From Strongylocentrotus droebachiensis (lineage: Eukaryota > Echinodermata > Echinoidea > Camarodonta > Strongylocentrotidae): a stretch of 64,000 nt of DNA. A program made the translations under genes and the position numbers. The DNA is taken from assembly GCA_035222895.1 (NCBI GenBank), contig JAVYIG010000311.1:246501-310500 (forward strand), written 5' to 3'. Shown here piece after piece: positions 12,401 through 24,400 of the stretch. The first letter of the stretch is position 1; every line of letters starts with the position of its first letter. A model generated the notes under the pieces. It saw only the letters and a program-made list of their open reading frames with translations. It was not told where the DNA came from and ran no database searches.

Positions 12401-15400
12401 GGGATGTTCCCACAGTCTCGGCAAACAGTTGATGTTTGGTGACGTTTTCCCTCCCTGTTGGAGCACACCTCACAGTCTCGGAAACATGGCTTCCCATCTC
12501 CCTTCCTCTTGGGGTTGTTTGCAGGGAAGTGCTTCCCTGTCAGTCTTCCGAGTGGTTGATCAGCCTCAAGTCTTGGTCCCACATGGATAGCACGCGGCTT
12601 CTCATACCCTGCGAGAAGGCCAGTGATGATGGATAGCCGAACTTTGTTCACGTCGATCCTCTTTCGTAGGTGAGCTGGCTTCATTGCGTTGAGGGACCTA
12701 AGCACAATGACAGCATTGCAGAAAGAAACTTCGAGAAGGGCAAAGAAGATCTTCTTCCACCACTTGCAGGATCTGTGGATGTTCAGGGAGTGCCAGAGAA
12801 GCTGATCGGCAAGGTCGACTCCGCCCATGTTCTGTGTGTACTGCTCCATGGCTTTGGGTTTGACATATCTCCTAATGTGGTCTGGACCATTCTTTGCTCT
12901 GACTTCTTTGATGAACGTGTCTCCATTGTGCACAGACGTGATAAGTTTTACTGCTCGCTTGTCTGCCCATGAAATGTATGTTATATCCCCTTCCTTTACC
13001 ACTAAAGGTGGATCGTCCTTCTTGGGCTTGTGTGATTTGATATCATTGGGGACACCTCTCCGGTTGGCCCTCAGTGTCCCACATGCACCGGTGTCTTTGC
13101 TAGCCAGATCTTCAAAAAGACTCGGTGAAGAAAACAGATTGTCCATATAAATATGGTGTCCCATGTTCATGTATCCAGCCGAGACATCCATCACTATCTG
13201 GTGCATGGCCCCACGATCATTCTCCAGGACTTCCTGCCCCGTGGCAATGTTCCAGTTCTGGACATAGCCGGTGTTGGCATCGCAAATGCTCCAAGCTATC
13301 ATCCCCCACTTATGAGGCTTGTTTGGATTATAGCGCCTTAACCCAGTCCTCCCCTTGAATGCTATCACTGTCTCGTCGACACTGACTTCACGACCAGGGT
13401 AGAAATTTGCTGCCCATCTATCTGTGAACATGTCCATGACTCCTCTCACCTTGAAAAGTCGATCTCTATTGTCACCTTCAGGAGCATCTTCGTTGTTTAC
13501 CAGGTGAAGAAATGACAACAGCTGCATGAAGCGGTCCCGTGACATGATGCTCTTGATGCCAAAATTAAGAAGTGAGTTTGTATTCCACATTAGGTTGTAA
13601 GCCGGCAAGCGAACAAGGCCGGTGTACAAAATGATTCCAAAAACGGCCTTCATCTCTGCTGGATCAGTTGGAATCCAGGTCCTTGCCCTTGACCGAGGAG
13701 ACAAGTTCTCTTTCCCTCCTACTCTCCTGAAATACTGGTCAGCATAACGATTAGTCTCCACTACTATTCTATCAACTATCTCTGCTGACAAGATGTCCGA
13801 AAAAACTTCACTGGGTGTGACTTCATCAAGAGGTTCGCGAAGAAGAGGTCCAACACGATGATCAAATGCACGACACCACATATCATCATATGCATTCTCC
13901 ATGTAGTCATTTACGATGTCATCTTGGATGTCCTCTTGTTCTATGTCGCCATCAGACACATCGCCATCAGACACGTCGCCATCAGACCCGTCGCCATCAG
14001 ACCCGTCGTCATCAGACACTGCCTCTCGAGCCTCCAAATCATGAAGAAAATCATCGTCTCCATGTTCGCTGTCGTCATCAGCCATGAATCCATCAATGAC
14101 CTCCTGGATCTCATCCTCGTTGAGGAACCTCCTTCTGGGCATGTCGCCTCCTCTATCAAGACCCTGAAAGATCAAAAGAAAATACTTTGATTAAAAAATA
14201 ATGTTCATTTAACACAAAATTGAAAACTCAATCAGATAGTTTAAAAATGACAGACAATGACCGATATACCCATGGAAATATATTATTGCTTTGATACGAA
14301 CAAAGCTTTAACTGGTATTTTTTATTTTTTTTGATGAGTTTTTCGGAAAAGAATGTTGATATAAGTATACACTTTTTCACAGGTTTCACGGCAAACCATG
14401 CACAATACAGGTGCATAATGATGGTGGGTTGTGTGAAGTACCTACTGTAACCTGCAACCCACCATCGGTATATGCATTTGTATTTGGCAGCGGTTTGTCG
14501 TCTAACCATTGAAAAAAGTGTATACTTATATCAACGTTAATCCGAAAAATATTCCAAAAATAACAAGAAAATTGACACGAAACAGGTAATAAACATAACG
14601 ACTTTTAACTCATGATCTTTATTTGGACATTTACTGAATATTTACTTCATTTGGGGTATGTTTTTGTAGGGTATCTCCACGCAGGAGTTACGGGTCAAAT
14701 TTTGGATAGGCTTCTGAACAAGCGCCCAATATTCGACGCTAGTGTACCTCCGTATCCATTTTTTTAAACAGTTTCATATCCATTTCTAGCAAAAGAAATT
14801 TAGCCCAATTTTTTACTCATTTTAATCATAATCATAAATCACAATTTCCACCTGAATGTGGATCACATCCGACATCGGGAAGCCTCCATTTAGGGCTTCA
14901 ATTTGTATGCGTCGCTCAGTACCGTCTCTACGCTATAGCTTTGCAACTCAAACTGAAGCTATCAGTCCAAAATTATGCAAACTTCTCGTATGGTTTATGG
15001 GTATTACGCGCATGCACGATACCATAACCCATACAAGAAGTTTGCATAATTTTTGACTAATAGCTTCAGTTTGAGTTGCAAAGCTATAGCGTAGAGACGG
15101 TACTGAGAGACGACGTCGACATCGAAGCCTCAAACGAGGGGTTTCAAGATGTCGGATGCGATCCAAATTCAGGTGGAAATTGTGATATATGATTGTGATT
15201 AAAATTAGGGAATTTTGGCCCAATTTTTTACTAATTTTAATCATAATCATATATCACATTTTTGCGTAATACCCATAAACCATACGAGAAGTTTGCATAA
15301 TTTTGGACTGATAATTCAGTTTGAGTTGCAAAGCTATAGTGAGAGACGGTACTGAGCGACGACGTCAACATCGAAGCTCTAAATGGAGGCTTCCCGATGT

Positions 15401-18400
15401 CGGATGTGATCCACATTCAGGTGGAAAATGTGATAGAAATCTATATGATTATGATTAAAATTAGTAAAAAATTGGGCTAAAATTCCTTTGCTAAGAATGG
15501 GTATGAAACTGCTAAAATAATGGATATGGAACTACACTAGCGCTGGAAATTTAGCCCAATTATTTACTAATTTTAATCATAATCATATATCACAATTTCC
15601 ACCTGAATTTGGATCGCATCCGACATCTTGAAACCCCTCGTTTGAGGCTTCGATGTCGACGTCGTCTCTCAGTACCGTCTCTACGCTATAGCTTTGCAAC
15701 TCAAACTGAAGCTATTAGTAAAAAATTATGCAAACTTCTTGTATGGGTTATGGTATCGTGCATGCGCGTAATACCCATAAACCATACGAGAAGTTTGCAT
15801 AATTTTGGACTGATAGCTTCAGTTTGAGTTGCAAAGCTATAGCGTAGAGACGGTACTGAGAGACGACGTCGACATCGAAGCCTCAAACGAGGGGTTTCAA
15901 GATGTCGGATGCGATCCAAATTCAGGTGGAAATTGTGATATATGATTATGATTAAAATTAGTAAATAATTGGGCTAAATTTCCAGCGCTAGTGTAGTTCC
16001 ATATCCATTATTTTAGCAGTTTCATATCCATTCTTAGCAAGGGAATTTTGGCCCAATTTTTTACTAATTTTAATCATAATCATATATCACATTTTTGCGT
16101 AATACCCATAAACCATACGAGAAGTTTGCATAATTTTGGACTGATAATTCAGTTTGAGTTGCAAAGCTATAGTGAGAGACGGTACTGAGCGACGACGTCA
16201 ACATCGAAGCTCTAAATGGAGGCTTCCCGATGTCGGATGTGATCCACATTCAGGTGGAAAATGTGATAGAAATCTATATGATTATGATTAAAATTAGTAA
16301 AAAATTGGGCTAAAATTCCTTTGCTAAGAATGGATATGAAACTGCTAAAAAAAATGGATACGGAAGTACACTAGCGCCCAATATTCAAGGTCAAAACATA
16401 AATAGCATTGACCTCTTACAAACCAAGGCTCTTTATTGTTCAAATTTGTTCAATGACCGTGGCTTTCTTCCCACAAAAAAGTAAAGATCTAGCGTCAGAT
16501 CTACATGTAGGCCTATAATTAGACTAGTTTATTCATGCAAAGTGACTGAATTTATTCTCTATTTATTCACTGGAAGTGGAACAACCTTCCTTCTTCAATT
16601 GCCAATACTCAATAGGCTAGCCAATCCCCCGGTGGGGTCACTCAATGTGACTTCCGGACCACATGACCGTTACCAAAATCGCGGAAAAAGGGGTCAATTT
16701 CAAGCAATGTCCGCGGACAAAATATTCTTCAAAATAAAGAAAATAGGGGTGCACAGGTGTCCTTGAAATTGATAAATAGGGGTCAAGAAATGGGAAAAGA
16801 GAAAACAGGGAAGGGAAAAGAGAAAACCGGGAAGGGAAAAGAGAAAACCAGGAAGAAAAATTCTCGGAGCCGAGTCTTGTCCTTGAAATATGGTAAAAAA
16901 GATCTGGGGTAAATTTGCGAAAGTGTCCTTACAATCTTATAAATAGGGGTAGGTCTAAGTTAGGCCTAGACTCTATTCCAAAGTACGATTTTGTCCTTGT
17001 TTTGACGTAAAAAAGGGGGTTAAATTTCACAAAATGTCCTTGAAATTGACAGCAAAAGGGGGTTATATGCATTTGTGGTAACGGTCATGCGGTCCGGAAG
17101 TCACATTGAGTGACCCCACCGGGGCCAATCCCCAATACTGACCAAACCATACAGATACAGATACAGAACTTACACAAATCAACACTTCATTTCTATACAC
17201 GAAAGTACAGCAATGGGACCAGAGAAATACGAGCTTGGCTTACCTCGGCCTCGGTGGTGTCTATAAATGTTGTTGTCTCGTTGGAACACTACGTCGATAA
17301 TGCTTAGATCAGTGTATGATGAAAAAATGCCACACCGGTAGAGTAGATAAATATAAATAAGCAATTACGGTCGAAATCGAACTGATAATACGAATATCTG
17401 AAATGCGGAAGCGTAGAACTTGGAAGCAGCGTTTCGTCGTCAAGCAAAGAATTCTGGGAAGAATATAGAACGGACGCGCGCGTACGCGTCCGTCTCCAGT
17501 TGTACGGGTATTTCGACGGCCTTTTTCGATCCGAACACTAACGGAGGGTAAAGTTGAAATGAAATCACTTTTTCTCGATTTTTTTCCACGTAACTTTATT
17601 ATTTTTTTGATAGATGAGATGAATGAATATATCTAGATAATAATTCAAGGAACTTTAGCACATAATAGCTAATAATAAGCTGGAAAACTTTGTCAATATA
17701 TTAGGGATACTTCTCGGCTTCTGTAGAAGCCCGTCGTCACAGACTTAACAACTCGCTCGGCTTCTGTAGAAGCCCGTCGTCTCCAAAGTGTTAAGTATAA
17801 GGATCTCTGCCCCCACATGATCCTAAAGTATAAGGATCTCTGCCCCCACATGATCCTAAGGTATAAGGATCTCTGCCCCCACATGATCCTAAAGTATAAG
17901 GATCTCTGCCCCCCACATGATCCTAAAGTATAAGGATCTCTGCCCCCACATGATCCTAAGGTATAAGGATCTCTGCCCCCACATGATCCTAAAGTATAAG
18001 GATCTCTGCCCCCCACATGATCCTAAAGTATAAGGATCTCTGCCCCCACATGATCCTTAAGTATAAAGATCTCTGCCCCCACATGATCCTAAAGTATAAG
18101 GATCTCTGCCCCCACATGATCCTAAGGTATAAGGATCTCTGCCCCCACATGATCCTAAAGTATAAGGATCTCTGCCCCCCACATGATCCTAAAGTATAAG
18201 CAGAGCTGCCCCCACATGATCCTAAGGTATAAGGATCTCTGCCCCCACATGATCCTAAAGTATAAGGATCTCTGCCCCCCACATGATCCTAAAGTATAAG
18301 CAGAGCTGCCAACCTGTCACTTTCAAAAAACATATTATTCAGCTTGAAAAACCATATTTTTAGGTGAAAAAACATATTTTGCCTGTTTTACGTTTTTTCC

Positions 18401-21400
18401 CTATAAAATGCTACTGCAATCATGTTTTTTTGAATAAAAACGCTTTCTATCATTGAGAGCTGCCGACCTGTCACTTGAAGAAAAAAAAAAAAAATTAATA
18501 CAAAAAAAATAAAATATAAAAAATATGATTTGTTAAATATATTTACCTACTTTATCAGAAAAATCCATTATTTAAAACTATAAGAATTTAAGTCGATGAG
18601 TACGAGGGCCGCTGAATTGCGGCGCAACACACGATGATGTTCTATGCCGAAGTTGGGGCACCCATTGGTGCTTCATTGCGGTCGAATCAAGGCAAGTCTA
18701 GAATTGCAATCAACTTTGTACATAAAGTCAATGCATCAGCAGGTCCGGTGTTCGTTTTTCATTTGGCTTTTTGAAGATACCATGATTACCATCACACTCG
18801 AAGGGCTTGCGATAGGCGAAAAAACTGGTAACAAAATCGCTGATTTCTTGATTTTTAGCGCTTTTTGGGTGAAGCTGTTTCTTAAAACTGGGCTAAACCC
18901 CCGTGAGCTTTGGAAATATGGCCCTGATTCCACATTTTTGACAGCAAAATTTGGCTTTTGGAATGGATTTTTGGAAGTAAGATCGGGACTTTCTTGTACT
19001 GACACTGTGTGTGTAGTGCAGTGCACTGATATGTCATTAGCGTGTGTATGCATGGCCTGGGGAAATGCGCTCGTCTTTTAGTGGTGTACATCCCCTGTAT
19101 TGTGTGCAATGTAGATGCGTGCGCGCTGCAGGAATCGCCAACACAAAGCAATAGCAAAACTATGCATACGCTGGTTCTCACAGCCAGCCGCTAGCCACGT
19201 TCGCACAGCCATACTCGAAACTTCCAAAAAACGTATTTTGGCACAGCAAAACGTACAGACGTATTTTCCCCCCAAAAAACGTATTAATACGTTAAAAACG
19301 TACTACTTGGCAGCTCTGTATAAGGATCTCTGCCCCCCACATGATCCTAAAGTATAAAGATCTCTGCCCCCACATGATCCTAAAGTATAAGGATCTCTGC
19401 CCCCACATGATACTAAAGTATGAGGATCTCTGCCCCCCACATGATCCTTAAGTATAAGGATCTCTGCCCTCCACATGATCCTAAAGTATAAGGATCTCTG
19501 CCCCCACATGATCCTAAAGTATAAGGATCTCTGCCCCCACATGATCCTTAAGTATAAAGATCTCTGCCCCCACATGATCCTAAAGTATAAGGATCTCTGC
19601 CCCCCCCCCCCCAACATGATCCTAAAGTATAAGGATTTCTGTCTATGGGTGACCTGATGACCCTGATACCTGAATATTCTATCTTCCTACAGTGATGCTT
19701 TCTAGTATAACGTTTGAATGTCCTCTTTCACAGAGATATTCACATATGTGAACAACTGAATAAAGCCCTCAACAGAGTGATGACCTTAAAAAACAAAAAT
19801 TCTTTTGCATCTTTCATTTAACAGTAGAGGCGCTAAAATCTTCTAGGCAATTGACAAATATTGGCAAATCATTGCTGCATAGTTTACAGTAATTCCGTCA
19901 GATACATCCTCAACTATTTGCAGGTTAATGCTTACCATTATTGCTCTCTTTCCTGAACATCTGTGGCACATAGTTGCCGCACAGCATACAGCTGTCTGCG
20001 TTGGGCCAGACTTCGTTGCCAAAGGCATTACGCTGCAGACCACAGAAATGGCAGAGAAAGAGTTGGGTGTAGAAGGGTCCTTTCGTGTCGATCATCGTGC
20101 GACAGCGGCAAGCCTGGAAGTGAAGACAACATTCCCTATATTTTTATGTACTTGTAAAAATTATTGTTTAACTCTTATCCTGCTGTAATGAATACAGCCC
20201 AGTGCCACAGGGCTAATTCCCATTTTGCCAAGCCACAAATCCCCCCCTGTGCCAAGTTTATTTTGAGATAATCTGATGGTGCGATCAATAGCGCGTGCAA
20301 AGCACTAAGCACAGTACAATGAGCATGAACAATAACTGCTATTACGAATACGAGCATGCATGCATAAAGCAGCTAAGCTGTGGCTCGCTCGCGTGAATTA
20401 AGCAGCCAATCAATAGCATGCTCGCGTGTACAAAGGACTATACTGGTAGCGTGCATGCGGCCTTATGGCAGGATATGAGTTAAAGAATGGAGACTCGTAA
20501 CTTCACATGGACTTCACATTTATGACCGACAGGTCTTATATGAATGTCAAGCTAGGACACACCCTCCATCAACTTCATCAGAAAAGCCCCTTACGGATGA
20601 TACAAATTACACCAATACATGTTCCTCACCTGAACCATGACCTCATGCTTTCTGATCTCTCACAGCAAGTTTTAAGTAATTCTTTTAATGGGCCACAAGT
20701 TTAATTGTGTAGGTTGATTTGAGGGCCAGTTCGAGGAGCCAACTGCGCCTGTCCTTGGTGAGGAAGGTCACTAAGCGGCCCTTGTCATTGGACATGCTGA
20801 GATAGAAGGCAACAAATACTACTACTACTAAACTTCTTAGACACTCTCCTTACCTTGAGGTAAGATGATTTCTGGCCCGGTCCTAGGAATCGACTGCGTC
20901 TGTCCTTGGTGAGGAAGGTCACTAAGCGGCCCTTGTCGTTGGACTTGCTGAGATGGAAGGCACCATGCCTGGCTGCCACGGCCTCGCTGTGCTCATACCA
21001 ATTCAGGTAGTAGTCTGCCATGAAGAGGTGGTGCTTTGACAGCTCAGCGGCATCGGCCAGCCACTTTCGCCTCACAACCTGATAACAAAAATCAGAAAGG
21101 CAGACGAAACAATGAAACATTTGATCTATAAAAAAAGGGCACAGAGAATGTTGGAAATATAATATCAGTGATACATTCCAGCCATGCGGGAACATGTTTA
21201 TCTAACCTAAAAGACTTTTGCATCCTATCAACTACCAATGAACAGTAGCAAAGTAAAAATGAATGCATGCATGAGGAAAGGAGTGCAGAGATAAGGTTTT
21301 TTCTAGCTAAGTGGTTAAACTGATTGACTACGACAATACTTTTTTCATGATGAAGTACTCAATTAAATAAAGAAAAATCCATGAAATCTGACCAAAAAAA

Positions 21401-24400
21401 ATATCACCAAATTTTCAATGAAATATCTTACCCATCCAATGGCATGATGGAAGAATGTGATGCATTCCACCTTGCACATGCCGCTGATCTTCCTGAGGAA
21501 TGGCTTGAGTGTCCTTCGAACCATAGCCAGGTGAAGCTTAGGGATGGGCGTCTTGGTGTCCATGTCCCCTAGGAGACACTCTAGCTCCTGTTCTGTCAAC
21601 CCTTTCATGCAGCACTCCAGGTAGCAAAGAGTCTGGATGTGAGTAGTACAAACAAATGAACTCTACAAAATTCTGACAATAAATTCTGGATTTATAAACT
21701 GTTTGTTCCTTGTGATACAAGGCACAACATACTATTAGTATCATTAGTCCGTCTATAGCAGTTACAGTGCGCTGTGATACTAAGTTCCTCAAGCATATCA
21801 CGCACCAATCTCTGGAGGGTGTTTCACAAAACTTGTCATCAGTAACAAATGACAGTTTTTCTTATAAGCTACTGAAATCCTTGCATCTGATTGGTTATCA
21901 GCAGATTTTTCACTGATTTTTGTCATTTGTCATTGAAAAATGGCTTTGTGAAACACCCTCCTGAGCAATGCTGTCAACGCTCCAAAGGCTCAAAGACCCT
22001 CAGCTCTGATTATTTTTTTCCAGAGCTCAACCTTCTCCTAACTTTATCTTCTAAAATAGCCCTGCCTCATTCTCCATGGTCAATCTCTGCAGGATGTCAC
22101 ACACCAACCCCTCTAGGTTGTCTGGTAGATCCCTGACCAGTGCTGCCAGTGCTTCAAAGGTTCCAAAGACCCTCAATTCTTTGCCGGCTATAGCCAACTA
22201 CAAGGCATACTACTTATCTTATTATTTTTCACCTCAATCAAACTCCTGTTGAACTATACCTTCTCCACTAGCCCTGTCTCATCCTCTATGGTCACTTTAT
22301 GCAGGATGTCACACACCATGCAACCCCTCTAGGTGATCAGATAGATCCCTGATCAGTGCTGTCAATGCTCAAAGGCTTCAAAGACCCTCAACTAAACAAG
22401 GTATTCTTAGCTAATTATTTTTTATCTTAATCAACCTCTTCTTGAACTTTACCTTCTCCACTAGCCCTGTCTCATCCTCGTTGGTCAATCTATGCAGGAT
22501 GTCACACACCAGTCCCTCCAGGTTGTCAGGTAGATCCCTGACCAGTGCTGTCAATGCTTCAAACGCTCCAAAGACCCTCAGTTCCTCACAGGCCAATGCC
22601 AGCCAGAGGGCGTTCTCGGCTCCTGGAGACCGCGTCAAGATATCCAACTGCTCTGCGTCAAGTTTCTACAAGATATAATGGCAGTTGGTGAGCAGAGAAA
22701 ATAAGAAAACTGTTACGAGCCAGCTTTCCTAACTACCGTAAATCTCAGTGTATAAGATGCATCCGTGTATAAGACGTACCCCTTTTTAGAGGCAAACAAA
22801 ATATAATGTGTTCAAAAACACACGCGGGAAAGGACCTTTACTTAACTGTGAGGTGCAGTTGAAGGCGCTCATTTGTTCTTGTGAACTTGTCACAAATAAT
22901 AGTAACAATGTCATTTTTAAAAGTAAAGATGACAGACATATTTTCCTCTAAGTCCAAACAGAAATCCGGCCATACAGGTAGTGTTGTTGTAGTTCGATGC
23001 TGTGCCATCACTATAACCCAGGTGACAAATAGTGAGAGTACATTACTGTTGCAACTTTGTAACCTGGATTACAGATTATATAATCTAGTACAGTTTTACT
23101 GTGCCACTTCAACTAACTTCCTACAGTATTTTACTGGGACTGTATTGTGCGAATGGTGAGTCAAAACACCTTGTTTGACTGAGCTGGGAGATATTGCCAG
23201 GCACAGTGCAGGTGGAGGCGGCATAAATCAACACTTTATTTAGTTTTTTTTTTGGGGGGGGGGGAGGGGGTTGTACCTGTGTATAAGACGCACCCTGACT
23301 TTCAATTTTTTTTTCGGCAGGAAAGAGTGTGTCTTATACACGGAGATTTACGGTACATGTTGAGCAGAAGGACGTGTAGTCTTTGAACAGCAAATGTGCT
23401 TTCAAGAATAAAATATTCCTGTTTGCTGGTCCACATCGTTAATCTAATACAAGATGAAGGTGGAGAAATACTCTATAAAAGCCTATACCTCTCGAGTTCT
23501 GCTAAAGATTACATGTTCTGTTGCTCAACATGAATTTCCATCAGACCTCAAGATTAGCTTAAACTGACTAAATATCTACCGTATTTGCCAGCGTAAAGGC
23601 CACAGTATTTTTGGAAGAGAAAATATAAAAAAGTCGGGGTGAGGCCTTTGCGGCGAAAGAGTTAAACAAAAAAAAAATCGCAAGTCAAAACCATGAAAAA
23701 CAGCACAAATTTGTACATATTGGACAACAATGAAAGCTAGGTGATGGACATTTCTAGAATAACACATGTCTTACCGACAATTATGTATAATATTTTTAAA
23801 TGAAGGGCAAAGTTTTGTCAATCTCGTAAATAAAATTCATAACTTACCAACCAAACTCTACTGGTAGATCTAGATTTAAGTTTTTGCCATAGCTAAAGCA
23901 ACCTCAATCCTCTCAGCTCGCGCGAGCAAAGCTATGGCGCAATACACAAGAGAAAGCTGCAAGAGAAAGCATCAGGGTCGGGATGGCCGAGCGGCAGGCG
24001 CATAGCCAGGGGGGGGGGGGGGGGGGGCGGTGGGGGGGGGGGGTCGCCCCCCTAAAAAAACGCCGGCCAAAAAAAAGAAAAAAAGAGAGAGACAAAGAAG
24101 AAAGGAAGAGGACGTAGGAAGAAAAGGATTAAGAGACGAGAACGGTACAACGAATCGTCTTCTTTCTCTAATAATTTAATGAAACGTCAAAGCTTCCGTT
24201 CGCGCAGGAGGGGGGGGGGAAACTGAAATCAGACAATGATTAAGAGTCGAGAATGGTACAACGAATTGTCTTCTTTCGGGAGGGGGGCAAACTGAATTCA
24301 GACAATGCGAGAATGGTACAACGAATCGTCTTCTTTCGGGAGGGGGACAAACTGAATTCAGACAATGATTAAAAGTCGAGAACGGTACAACGAATCGTCT

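Noticed and set aside
12384..13358. Several plus-strand frames over the piggyBac gene
   Set aside because: Antisense shadows of the 628-codon transposase.
17693..18282. Minus-strand frames repeating [15 protein letters not shown] peptides
   Set aside because: Products of the minisatellite; the unit alternates between 32 and 33 bp, which breaks any long frame.
18644..19081. 145-codon frame inside the transposon in the minisatellite
   Set aside because: No transposase motif, no homologous text recognised and overlapping frames on the other strand; too weak to call a gene.
17796..19637. Regular 32-33 bp repeats that resemble a CRISPR array
   Set aside because: The whole unit repeats with no unique spacers, and the surroundings are clearly animal. 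It is a minisatellite.
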